Assembly: GCF_000142805.1 (NCBI RefSeq)
Contig: NC_013080.1
Location: 992,001-1,056,000 of the forward strand
DNA: 64,000 bases
Direction of reading: 5' to 3'
Origin: Lachancea thermotolerans CBS 6340
Taxonomy: Eukaryota > Ascomycota > Saccharomycetes > Saccharomycetales > Saccharomycetaceae
Shown here one piece after another: positions 28,286 through 39,331 of this stretch (position 1 is the stretch's first letter; each line of letters starts with the position of its first letter). The notes under the pieces were generated by a model. That model made no database searches, was not told where the DNA came from, and worked only from the letters and a program-made list of their open reading frames with translations. Made by a program: the position numbers and the translations under genes.

Positions 28286-29413
28286 ATGGGGTTATCATTC
28301 ATACGATTGGCATGTCTTTTAGCTCTTTTTCTGGCCTCTGTAGTGGTGGCTCAGGATTATTATGCTATCTTGGGTGTGTCCAAAGATGCATCTGAGAAGG
28401 AGATCAAATCAGCATACAGGCAGCTTTCTAAGAAGTACCATCCCGACAAAAATCCCGGGGACGAGACCGCGCACCACAAATTCATCGAAGTTGGCGAAGC
28501 ATATGAAGTTCTAAGCGATGATCAGAAACGCCAAATATATAATCAGTATGGCGCAGAGGCGTTGAAAAATGGCGGTCCTGGCGGGTCTGGTGGACCTGGT
28601 GGGCCTGGAGGTTTTGGAGGTGGATTTCACGATCCAATGGATATCTTTGAACAAATGTTCGGCGCGCAACGTGGTGGTGGCGGCAGGGGCAGACCTCGTG
28701 GCCACAACCTCGAAGCACGCGAAGAAATCACATTAAAGGAATACTACCAAGGAACGTCGCTGGACTTCACACTGAATTTGAACGACTTTTGCGACAACTG
28801 TAAGGGCACTGGTTCTCAGGATGGCAAGACCACACGCTGCTCTGATTGTCAGGGCCAAGGTGTCGTTATACAAATCATAAGAATGGGTCCTATAACCCAG
28901 CAAATACAGCAAATGTGCGGCGCATGCCAAGGAAAGGGTCAGATAATTAAGAACAAGTGCAAACAATGCCATGGGGCAAAGGTTGAGCGGAAGACAAAGC
29001 ATTTCCACGTTGATGTTCCTGCCGGAGCTCCACGCGACTTCGTGGACGTCAAAAACGGAGAGGCCGACAAAGGGCCGGACTTCGACGCCGGAGATGTGTA
29101 CATCAAGTTCTCTGAATCTTCGAGAGACAATATGGGCTACAGAAGAAGAGGAGTGCATCTTCACCGGACTGAGGTGCTGACCTTGAAAGAAGCATTGCAG
29201 GGAGGCTGGAAGCGGGAAATTGAGTTCCTGGATCACACCAAGAAAGTTAAGCTGCATCGGGATGCTGGCGTGCCAGTTAGGCATGGCGAAACCGAGCGTG
29301 TCCCCGGATTTGGAATGCCCAAAGACGGCCGCCACTTCGGCGACCTATTTGTGGACTATGTCGTCCTTACGCCTCACAAGGTGTCCGCCCAGCTGATAAA
29401 GGACGAATTGTGA
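28286..29413 (+). CDS. SCJ1: ER-lumenal DnaJ (Hsp40) co-chaperone
   Basis: A 375-residue type I J-protein of the ER lumen that works with Kar2/BiP in folding and ERAD; S. cerevisiae Scj1 has 377. A signal peptide covers about 1-22 ([16 protein letters not shown]). The J domain is at 24-90 with HPD at 52-54, then a Gly/Phe-rich linker (about 94-140). The zinc region has four cysteine pairs ([32 protein letters not shown]), and C-terminal substrate-binding domains follow. It ends in KDEL, an ER-retrieval tail also used by the S. cerevisiae protein. It is convergent with SKY1 across an unusually long gap. Confidence 0.96.
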   Translation: MGLSFIRLACLLALFLASVVVAQDYYAILGVSKDASEKEIKSAYRQLSKKYHPDKNPGDETAHHKFIEVGEAYEVLSDDQKRQIYNQYGAEALKNGGPGGSGGPGGPGGFGGGFHDPMDIFEQMFGAQRGGGGRGRPRGHNLEAREEITLKEYYQGTSLDFTLNLNDFCDNCKGTGSQDGKTTRCSDCQGQGVVIQIIRMGPITQQIQQMCGACQGKGQIIKNKCKQCHGAKVERKTKHFHVDVPAGAPRDFVDVKNGEADKGPDFDAGDVYIKFSESSRDNMGYRRRGVHLHRTEVLTLKEALQGGWKREIEFLDHTKKVKLHRDAGVPVRHGETERVPGFGMPKDGRHFGDLFVDYVVLTPHKVSAQLIKDEL

Positions 29414-30404
29414 GCTACTTTGCATATATATATACGTGTCTAACAACTCTGGAAGCCGCGAGACTGCATTTGTCGCAAGAATCATGACCAACTATATCAG
29501 ATTTGAGCTGCAAAAAAGAGAAAAGCTTTCCCGCATTCAATAGCTGGAGATACATCTTAAACCGTCATTCTCCCATGCATCTTTCATAGTACCACCATAT
29601 ATTTAAGGCATCAAACCGAAATAATGGATTTAAGTATCAGTGACGCCAGTGGAACGCATGGTTGATTATGGAGTTAGGAATGACGATGAATTCATAGAGC
29701 TCGAAAACTTTTTTTTAAACAAACACCAATATACCTTTAGACGGCGATCTTGCTTTCGAATTTACGAAGGTCTTAAGGGCTCAAACACCATTAGCACTAG
29801 TGGCTTTAGGTCTGAAGAGGCACTGGATTGTATTTCGATCGTTTCTCCTACAAGTCTTTTGAATTTATGTGATGACTTTTAATATTGAGCAATTGATGAG
29901 GCGTCGGTTTTTGGGATGAGAACCCCAAGGTGACGAAGAGCTACCAGACGTGCGAGAACGCCTGAGTGTTTAATTTCATAAAAGCACTATATCTGCCCCT
30001 TTATCTTGTAGCTGCGTTATAAGCAGGTCCTTATTGCGGTTCCAACTTGTAAGTTGCTTGTCGCCGAGCAAGAGAATTTTGACACGAAAATTAAACCACA
30101 TAAGCCGCTTTGCTGGTGCCAATTGCTGGGCCCCGATTTGATGTATCCGATATCTGGTTTTGTTGGTTAACTTACCTCATCGTTTGTATCACGCCATTAA
30201 CTTTCGCGCTTCTTGAAGGGGTACGACGACACAATATCATGTGAGCAGAATCAGAGCATCAACATGCATCGGCGCCAAGAACCCATCTCTCGCGTTAGAC
30301 GCCAGCTAGAAGTATTCCAATATGTTTAGCGTATATTTATTCCTTTTATCAAACACTACATATAAACCCACTTACCGCCGTGGCGGCCCTCGCCCAAGCC
30401 CAAC

Positions 30405-30560
30405 TCAGAAGGACTTTGAGGATTTCGCAGAGAGGAAACTCTGAGCCTTTACTCTCTGTAATCTGTACCAGTAGCTGAAGGCGACATCAGAGACAACGTA
30501 CCCCATGGCTAGCATGGAGAGGTTCCTGGGTGTAGAGGCGAGCTTAATGGTTCTGATCAT
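30405..30560 (-). CDS. Possible small membrane or mitochondrial protein (51 aa)
   Basis: A 51-codon frame from ATG at 30560, MIRTIKLASTPRNLSMLAMG and on through YVVSDVAFSYWYRLQR to a basic, serine-rich end. It has a basic start and one moderately hydrophobic stretch (about 15-32), a pattern seen in small mitochondrial proteins. The start context is favourable (CCAAAAATG), and a TATA-like CATATAAG lies about 85-90 bases upstream (30644-30651, minus). An upstream ATG at about 30621 opens an overlapping 26-codon frame. I do not recognise the protein; it may be a lineage-specific small gene or chance. Confidence 0.35.
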   Translation of the reverse strand: MIRTIKLASTPRNLSMLAMGYVVSDVAFSYWYRLQRVKAQSFLSAKSSKSF

Positions 30561-30643
30561 TTTTGGTGGAATGGGTGCGATCTTTGAAGTTGCTGGATTC
30601 TGAAGCAGTAGAGAACGTCTTCATCACAGATTGTTGCTCCCCT

Positions 30644-30651
30644 CTTATATG
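30644..30651 (-). promoter_or_regulatory. TATA-like box upstream of the small ORF
   Basis: CATATAAG on the minus strand, placed 84-91 bases before the ATG at 30560. This supports, but does not prove, a transcript for the small ORF. Confidence 0.3.
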
Positions 30652-31213
30652 TGTCGCGACCAGTGGAATACAGGCTCATCATCCAGGCCACTTGGAGCTT
30701 ACATAACCGTAAACAGCATCTTTGCCACAACTAACCACTTGCAAGAGATCAGTTGATTTCCCTGAGTCTCTAAATGAGCCTCGGCATGCAATTTGCTGTA
30801 AGGGCTGGGATGCACTTATTGCCGAGTTCACCTTATGAGCTCAGCCGCGACATCCAGCTGAAGCCGTACGGAGGATACGCTAAACGCAAGTCTTCGATGC
30901 CTTTTGCGTAATATTAGAAGGGCGGCTCACCTTTAAGGTTTCTAAACGAAACCGATGCATGAAGCCACGCATAAAAAAAAAAAAAGTAGGCCAGAATAGG
31001 GCCAAAGGCTCAAACGACACCATGTTATGAGGGTGTTGCCTGAGACTTTGAAGCTCTCGCTGTATGATCTGCGTGTTATTGAAGAATGTACTTTTTAGTA
31101 AGGAACAAATCCAGCCTTCTGGAAAAGCCGAGGCTCCACTTATCGGACTTTGAGTTCGTTACTTGGCGATAAAGGATACCGTAAGCTAACAACACACGGC
31201 CGCACGCGGGAAT

Positions 31214-32992
<1,779 letters not shown>

Positions 32993-33488
32993 TCAATCAA
33001 GTAGTAGACCAGGACGCTAGTGCTTCTCAATCTTCTATTTTGGTTGAAGTCGTGCAATTTTTCTTGCGTGTCTCACCGTAAAATCTACTTTTAAAAGCCA
33101 AATTTCTTGGGTGCGTCTTTAAAGATATAACGGTGTTCTGATTATGACTATATCCCTCGTATTTAGACGGAATGGACCCTGTTCTTTCGAGCTTGAACTT
33201 GTTTAAGCATCAACCTTTGATTTCTAGCCTCCTTTGTTTCTCTTACAGTTCGAAAATTTTGGTCTGATGCTGCTTACGGGGCACGTGTGGAAGGACTGTG
33301 ATCCCAAGTCTACCAAGTATCAACGAAGGCCATCGACGCTCAAAGTGTCTCCGAAATAGTAGGCAGGGTGGTGTAACTATAAATATGGGTACATGCTGAG
33401 CTGAATTTAAGTCCAAGTTGTTGAGCTCTTGATACTATATCTACAAATAGATTATTGACATATCTTGAGTTCAAAGCTCTTTGTGAGT
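32993..33488. other. Gap between the SR-like gene and SKY1
   Basis: 496 bases between two co-directional genes; the SKY1 promoter and the 3' end of the SR-like gene. I recognise no element apart from a CACGTG core near 33282. Confidence 0.5.
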
Positions 33489-34555
33489 TTAATCTCCATC
33501 CCTTTCTGCGGTTGACGATGGTGCGTGGATTTCTGGAGCTTTTTCAGTAATCACAGTTTCAGGTGCGGCGTTGCTTTCCAAAATGGCGTTGTTCTCAGAC
33601 TCTGTATTATTCTCAGTGATAGAATTGTTTTCAGGTACTGACACAGTTTTGTTTGCAGAGTCTTCTACTGGCGGCGCAGCCGGTTGAGCAGCAGATGTGT
33701 CTTGTCCTTCTGAGTTTTCAACTGGAACGTTGTGAGCTTCTTGGGGTACCGTTGGGTCATCATTTGAAGCGCTCCGGGCCTTAGTTAGAGTGGATGCGGA
33801 AGGGGCTGACGTATCCTCGGGGTTGTATTGGTCCATATCTTGATCCTGAGCATCATTTGGTTTGTGGGTATCTTGGGGCCCGCTTTGAGCACTAGAGGTT
33901 TCGGTTTTTTTCAAGAGGGACGCCGCATTATTGTGCAGAACATCTTGGTAAGGCGCTGGTCCACCATCGGTGTGAACTCTCGCAGGCGACAGCTCTCGTC
34001 TACGAGATCCGTAGTCGGGTTGGCGATTGCTTCTGTAGGACCTTGGCCCATATGCACCTCGCTGGCGGGACATGTCGTCACGCATTGGCCTGCGAGGTGG
34101 GTATTCCTCGCCGTATTCGTGCTCGTTGGTGTAGCTTCTAGCGCCGTAATCACTGCTGGGTGGGTACTCCTGGTATGGTTCAGGCTCTCGTGGGTGACCG
34201 CGATCGGCGCTGAACCTTGAAGGACGGGGTTCAGACCGCGCCAACTGAACAAAAAGCGAGAACTGTGGGTCCAAGGAAAATGGTTGCTGATCCAATTGCG
34301 CGATGGCCGCTTGTGCTTCTTCCGGCGTTTCGTACTCTACGAAGGCGTATGGACGTGCGTATGGCGATCTAGCCGGTGGCATGTCAATTCGAACAACCCT
34401 TCCTATGCTGATTTTGTCATTTACTTGTTAGTTGAGTCTGGTGTAATCATGGAAAAGACCACGGGATATACGTACCTTTCGAAGTCAGGCGCCAGGTCTC
34501 TGGTCCTGACTCCTCGTGGAAACCCGCTAACGTGCAGGGTTGTTTTGAAAGCCAT
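33489..34555 (-). CDS. SR-like RRM protein resembling S. pombe Srp1 (two exons)
   Basis: Exons are 34555-34476 and 34407-33489, joined over a 68-base intron to give 332 residues. The N-terminal RRM covers about 1-85: TLHVSGFPRGVRTRDLAPDF carries RNP2, and RPYAFVEYE carries RNP1. TLHVSGF, RTRDLAPDFE and RPYAFVEYE resemble the start of fission-yeast SR protein Srp1 as I remember it. An arginine-rich segment follows (about 85-175) with about eight RS/SR dipeptides (RSYRSN, GSRRRELSPAR). A long acidic, Asn/Ser-rich tail with repeated ENN ends the protein. No S. cerevisiae gene lies at this place between SKY1 and GUA1. It is a probable mRNA-processing factor and a candidate substrate of the adjacent SKY1 kinase; both roles are inferred. 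Confidence 0.8.
34408..34475 (-). other. Intron of the SR-like RRM gene (68 bases)
   Basis: On the minus strand the intron starts GTACGT and ends ATCAG, with the branch sequence TCAACTAAC (core at 34427-34434) 20 bases before the 3' end. Splicing joins FE to SIGRVVRID and restores an intact RRM. Using the downstream TAG instead of CAG would break the frame. Confidence 0.85.
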
Positions 34556-36541
34556 CTCTGGGAGATCTCTGTGCTGGGTCTGCGTGAAAGTGAAGAGTTT
34601 ACTGTGTTGAAACTTTTTGATCTTCAAATGAAAGTTGTCAAAACACAGGCTAAGACACTGTTAAAGATGCCTTACCACAGATGTGACAACGCAGTGTCTT
34701 CGTAATGCCGCTATCAAGAGGCTTGGCTTGGCTTCTGAGATGCCTTGACGATTGAAAGTGTTTTTCTGTGAGGAGGCATAAACGAACGTGTTTGCAGCCT
34801 AAAACGCCGAAAATACCCAAAATGACACTTCTTCTCGGGAATGCTTCTCGGAAACAGCAAAATACGGGGCATCTGACTCTAACTTGGGCTGTTGCAATGT
34901 GCTACTAGCAAGCCTTTGGCAACTCTTCGAGGAGAGCTGCCCAGTCTCACGGAAGAAGTTTAATAACTTAACGCGCCAGACGTCATGGCGGGCAGCACGT
35001 GCGAGAACGTCACCACATACCGTGGAACTCGCTTGAGTCTCTGTGCGCTGCAAATTGATTGAGCTTATCAAATGCGGATTGGTTGTGGATCCCCTGCAGT
35101 TCGGCTTCGCAGCCTAAGACGCCCGTCACGATTGTTGCAACAGTCCCGAATGAAATTTATTGAATTTAGGTTGCAGACCAAGTTTGTTGGGACATAAAAT
35201 TCTCGGGTGCCGCCCTAGCTATAGGCCCGTTGAACGTCATCAGTAGACCGGGGCCCGATTCAAAACAGATTCCAGTCGAGTGCCTGGCCCCTCTTGGTAT
35301 CTCGTTAAGAGCATCAGCCATTCTTGAAATACCACGGAGCCATTGACCTTTCTGCTGAACCTCTGGGTTCGGGCTTACTTTATTGTCAGTTTATATGGAC
35401 GTTTAAGCAAATTACTAGCTAGTAGAAAAACGTCGCCATTGTTGAAACGAAGCACAAGCAGAGTAGAACAACGGCGCAGTACCAAACCTAGCTAAGGTCA
35501 CCCCTTCGAGTTTCGGTACGTGTATCGACCGTTTGGATGCCGAGTCCCTTTACTAAAGTTGATTGTGTGGCTACGGCGGCTAGTTGGCATTTTTGTTTTT
35601 GAGCTCCTGAGATACTCATCACCGAGCGGAGCGCTACAAAGTTGAAGGTAAAAGTAACTAATGTACGCTTGAAGAGGATGTAAGTGCAGCCTGAGGCCTG
35701 GTTCACCACGTTTCGGCGCAACACTTTCCTCAGAGCAGCAACTGTGAGCGAGTCTCAAGGAGGACATTCGCTTGGTTACAGGGAATTAACATTCGGCCAC
35801 AACAACAAACGAACACCCTATTTAAAATAGGCCATGTTGCTTCCCCGCGCCCTCCCCAAAACAAGCCACGCAACCACCCGCGCCGCCTTCACACGCAGTT
35901 GGATGTTGAACCTGGGTGAGTGTAGGTAGCGCACCAGCAAAGGTTCCAGAGTCTGAAGCTCTAAGGATGCTCCAAACTGAGCTGCCACTACTATTATTGT
36001 TTACACGCGCTTTTGTTCCCGTGCGCCCTCCGACACTACTCGAACTTCATCAGAAACTCGCGAGCTGCCCATTAACATCTACTGGCACTAGGAATAGTAG
36101 TCACTGTCGCGAGGAGGCCGGGCATCCTCCCCGCCCACATGACCCAAACCCATGCAAAAACTCACGACGCAGATCTCCTCCACCGCATCCCATATCCACC
36201 GTCCACTATCGCCCCGGCCCGGAAAGCCACCCGGGCAACCCGCACGCAACTAAATGAACCCCGCGCAACGCGCCGAGCGCCGCCTGCAGCAAAACGCCCT
36301 CCGCACCAATCGGTCTCAATCGCGGCTTCTCCGATCGCTTCGTGCCAAAGTGCACATTTTTCAAAATGTCGAAAATGGCCCGCGACGCGACTTAGACTGT
36401 GTTTCCCAGAGCCGCTCGAAAGCGAAGCGCCGGACCTAACAGCGACATCAATTTCGGTGATCCATCAGGAACTCCCAACCTTTATCGGGACTCAACCGGG
36501 CGCTCACAGTTCTGCCCTTTGAATTAGTAGATCAGAGTCAG

Positions 36542-36548
36542 TGACTCA
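36542..36548. promoter_or_regulatory. TGACTCA, Gcn4/Bas1-type site
   Basis: A perfect TGACTCA 261 bases upstream of the GUA1 ATG. Gcn4 and Bas1 (core TGACTC) control amino-acid and purine genes, so a role in GUA1 control is plausible. Confidence 0.5.
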
Positions 36549-36574
36549 ATAATTGTTAACTCATTAACTCATGC

Positions 36575-36583
36575 GCTCATCGC
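36575..36583 (-). promoter_or_regulatory. PAC-like element (GCTCATCGC)
   Basis: GCTCATCGC is the reverse of the PAC core GCGATGAGC, 226 bases before GUA1, with a second partial TTCATCGCG 12 bases on. It suggests coupling of GMP synthesis to the growth programme. Confidence 0.45.
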
Positions 36584-36808
36584 TGAGTTCATCGCGCATC
36601 AGAAAAAAGTATATAAGCTGGATAAGAAAGAAAATTTTTGATTAATTATCAAAACCTGGGAATGAGTAGAAAGAAGAGCATCAGTAGTGGTTCTTGATCC
36701 GCATCTCAAATTAGCTTGTTGGCCAGGAAGACCTGCTAATTTCTGAAAGAAGAAAGATCCCTGTAAAGTGTTTTCGTGGCGCGTTAAGTCATTATTCAAG
36801 AACTAGAG

Positions 36809-38386
36809 ATGTCCGACGTTGAACAAGTGTCAAGCGTTTTTGACACCATCTTGGTGCTGGACTTTGGGTCTCAGTACTCCCACCTTATTACCAGAAGACT
36901 CAGAGAGTTCAACGTGTACGCCGAAATGCTGCCATGCACGCAGAAAATCTCAGAGCTGGGCTGGAAGCCAAAAGGTGTTATCCTGTCGGGCGGTCCATAC
37001 TCCGTGTACGCCGAGGACGCTCCACACGTCGACATGGACGTGTTCAAGCTGGATGTCCCTATCTTGGGGATTTGCTACGGTATGCAGGAGCTGGCGTGGA
37101 TCAACGGTAAGCAGGTTGCTCGTGGTGAGAAGCGTGAGTACGGGCCCGCGACCTTGAAGGTCGAGGACGCATCCAGCCCGCTATTCGAGGGCATGGACCA
37201 CTCCCGTGTCTGGATGTCGCACGGTGACAAGCTGCACGGGCTCCCAACCGGCTACAAGGTCATCGCCACCTCCGACAACTCTCCATTTTGCGGTATCACC
37301 CACGAAGAGAAGCCAATCTTCGGTATCCAGTTCCACCCAGAAGTCACTCACTCCACCCAGGGTAAGACTCTGCTGAAGAACTTTGCCGTCAACATCTGCA
37401 AGGCCAACCAGAACTGGACCATGGAGAACTTTATCGACACTGAGATCAAGAGAATCAGGGAGCTGGTCGGCCCCACTGCTGAGGTCATCGGTGCTGTCTC
37501 TGGTGGTGTTGACTCCACCGTTGCTGCCAAGTTGATGACAGAGGCTATTGGTGAGAGATTTCACGCGATTCTGGTCGACAATGGTGTTCTGAGGCTAAAC
37601 GAGGCCGCAAACGTCAAGAAGACTTTAGGCGAAGGTCTGAAAATCAACTTGACTGTTGTCGATGCCGCTGACGAGTTTTTGGACAAACTGAAGGGCGTCA
37701 CTGACCCTGAGAAGAAGCGTAAGATCATCGGTAACACTTTCATTCACGTCTTTGAGAGAGAGGCCGCCAAGATCCAGCCAAAGAGTGGTGAGGAAATCGA
37801 GTTCTTGTTGCAAGGAACTCTGTACCCAGATGTCATTGAGTCTATTTCCTTCAAGGGTCCTTCTCAGACTATTAAAACTCACCACAACGTTGGTGGGCTG
37901 TTGGAAGACATGAAGCTCAAATTAATTGAGCCACTGAGGGAGCTGTTCAAAGACGAGGTCAGACACTTGGGTGAACTGCTTGGCATCTCCCACGAATTGG
38001 TTTGGAGACATCCTTTCCCTGGTCCAGGTATTGCCATCCGTGTTTTGGGTGAGGTTACCAGAGAGCAAGTGGAAATCGCCAGAAAGGCTGACTTCATCTA
38101 CATTGAAGAGATCCGGAAGGCCGGCCTCTACAACAAAATTTCTCAAGCTTTCGCCTGCTTGCTACCAGTCAAGTCCGTTGGTGTGATGGGTGACCAGAGA
38201 ACCTATGAGCAGGTCATTGCTCTTAGAGCCATTGAGACCACTGATTTCATGACTGCTGACTGGTTCCCATTTGAGCACGATTTCTTGAAGAGGGTTGCTT
38301 CTAGAATTGTTAACGAGGTTGACGGTGTCGCTAGAGTTACTTATGACATCACCTCGAAGCCACCTGCTACTGTGGAGTGGGAATGA
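36809..38386 (+). CDS. GUA1: GMP synthase (glutamine-hydrolysing)
   Basis: Converts XMP, ATP and glutamine to GMP, the last step of de novo GMP synthesis in the cytosol. It has 525 residues, as in S. cerevisiae. The class I glutamine amidotransferase domain (about 12-205) has the nucleophile Cys89 in GICYGMQ and the pair His176/Glu178 in FHPEVTHS. The ATP-pyrophosphatase domain begins with the PP-loop SGGVDST at 231-237, and the dimerisation domain ends in [16 protein letters not shown]. All catalytic motifs are present. Codon use looks biased toward preferred codons, as expected for a highly expressed gene. The upstream region carries Gcn4/Bas1-type and PAC-type sites. Confidence 0.98.
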   Translation: MSDVEQVSSVFDTILVLDFGSQYSHLITRRLREFNVYAEMLPCTQKISELGWKPKGVILSGGPYSVYAEDAPHVDMDVFKLDVPILGICYGMQELAWINGKQVARGEKREYGPATLKVEDASSPLFEGMDHSRVWMSHGDKLHGLPTGYKVIATSDNSPFCGITHEEKPIFGIQFHPEVTHSTQGKTLLKNFAVNICKANQNWTMENFIDTEIKRIRELVGPTAEVIGAVSGGVDSTVAAKLMTEAIGERFHAILVDNGVLRLNEAANVKKTLGEGLKINLTVVDAADEFLDKLKGVTDPEKKRKIIGNTFIHVFEREAAKIQPKSGEEIEFLLQGTLYPDVIESISFKGPSQTIKTHHNVGGLLEDMKLKLIEPLRELFKDEVRHLGELLGISHELVWRHPFPGPGIAIRVLGEVTREQVEIARKADFIYIEEIRKAGLYNKISQAFACLLPVKSVGVMGDQRTYEQVIALRAIETTDFMTADWFPFEHDFLKRVASRIVNEVDGVARVTYDITSKPPATVEWE

Positions 38387-38536
38387 AGCCCAAGTCATCT
38401 GTTGTAATTAATATAGACTGTTCTGTAAAATTAAAAATCAATCATTCTAAGATAAAAATTCATATTCTTCGAAAACATGAAAATGCGGATCAAATGAAGG
38501 GAAAGATCAAGAATTGGTGAAGCATAAAACCTTCAA

Positions 38537-39310
38537 ATGGGTGGCACAGCAAAAGTTCTTTTGCTTAAAAACAAAACTTGTCCAATAGACCCTTATCAAA
38601 CCATTTTTGAAGAGAATGGGTTCACTCCTGTGTTTGTTCCCTTGATTGAACATAAGCACTTACCTCATGAGTGCTTAGCACTGTTCCAGGATGACAATTA
38701 TCTGCGCCAGTTGCGCCATATTGTCATAAGCTCGCAACGTACTGTCGAATGTTTGAATGAATCAATAATCCCAAGACTCACGGCCCAGCAACGTGATGAT
38801 TTGCACAACAAGGTAGTATACACGGTTGGCCCTGCAACTGCCTCATTTCTTGAGAGATGCGGGTTCAAAAACGTCAGAGGCGGAATTCACGCCGGGAACG
38901 GTGACATCCTCGCAGATTTGATAATAGCTGAGCTGAAAGGGGACGAAAGTTCAGACGTTTCGTGTTTGCCTGAAATTTTACTTCTTGTGGGGGAAACTCG
39001 AAGAGATATAATACCGAAAAAGCTGACGTCAGCTGGTATTAGTTCCCGGGAACTCGTTACTTACCAAACCAAAACTCTTGACGACAACTTTCGCCGTTTT
39101 GAACAATGTTACAGCCCACATTCTTGGGTTGTATTCTTCAGCCCACAAGGTGCTGGAGAGATTGTCGAATACTTACAAAGAAATCCCGTCAACGTGGCAT
39201 GCATTGGTCCCACTACGGAGAAAAGCCTGTCGAAGAAAGGTCTCAATCCTACGGTGGTTAGCCAGAAACCGGAGCCACACTCTCTCTTAGAGTCCCTGGA
39301 ATCTATATAA
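38537..39310 (+). CDS. HEM4: Uroporphyrinogen-III synthase
   Basis: Cyclises hydroxymethylbilane to uroporphyrinogen III in cytosolic heme and siroheme synthesis. The protein has 257 residues (S. cerevisiae Hem4, YOR278W, 275). The family is poorly conserved; visible marks are LLLKNKTCPIDPYQTIFEEN at the start, FTPVFVPLIEH, HIVISSQRTVECLNE, YTVGPATASFLERCGF, LLLVGETRRDIIPKKL and the late PTTEKSLSKKGL. These fit the two-domain fold with the cleft between domains. It is convergent with TRS130, with 21 bases between the stops. Confidence 0.93.
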   Translation: MGGTAKVLLLKNKTCPIDPYQTIFEENGFTPVFVPLIEHKHLPHECLALFQDDNYLRQLRHIVISSQRTVECLNESIIPRLTAQQRDDLHNKVVYTVGPATASFLERCGFKNVRGGIHAGNGDILADLIIAELKGDESSDVSCLPEILLLVGETRRDIIPKKLTSAGISSRELVTYQTKTLDDNFRRFEQCYSPHSWVVFFSPQGAGEIVEYLQRNPVNVACIGPTTEKSLSKKGLNPTVVSQKPEPHSLLESLESI

Positions 39311-39331
39311 ACGTTAACTTTCTAAAATCTA

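Larger units (their letters stand above)
29414..31213. other. Long convergent gap between SCJ1 and SKY1
   Basis: 1.8 kb between two convergent genes, where little sequence is usually needed. S. cerevisiae has GAS3 (YMR215W) at this position; no trace of its coding sequence is visible. The gap holds a small minus-strand ORF with a TATA-like box (listed separately), a 74-codon plus frame from an ATG at 29658, and an A run near 30973-30985. Confidence 0.55.
34556..36808. other. Long divergent gap between the SR-like gene and GUA1
   Basis: 2.25 kb with no recognisable gene. A C-rich stretch (about 35840-36310) is unlike the flanks and opens proline-rich frames, probably by composition only. Near GUA1 are a Gcn4/Bas1-type and a PAC-type site. 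AAACCCATGCA near 36147 resembles a weak Rap1 site. Confidence 0.55.

Noticed and set aside
28262-28290. Possible centromere CDEIII (TGTTTTGCATTTTCCGAAA) just before SCJ1
   Set aside because: The spacing is one base off the consensus, there is no AT-rich CDEII or CDEI next to it, and it overlaps the SCJ1 start.
28733-29335. 200-codon minus-strand frame
   Set aside because: It is the antisense of SCJ1, whose domains are clear.
33234-33262. GTTCGAAA as a tRNA B-box
   Set aside because: No A-box, no foldable arms and no T-run terminator around it; no tRNA found elsewhere either.
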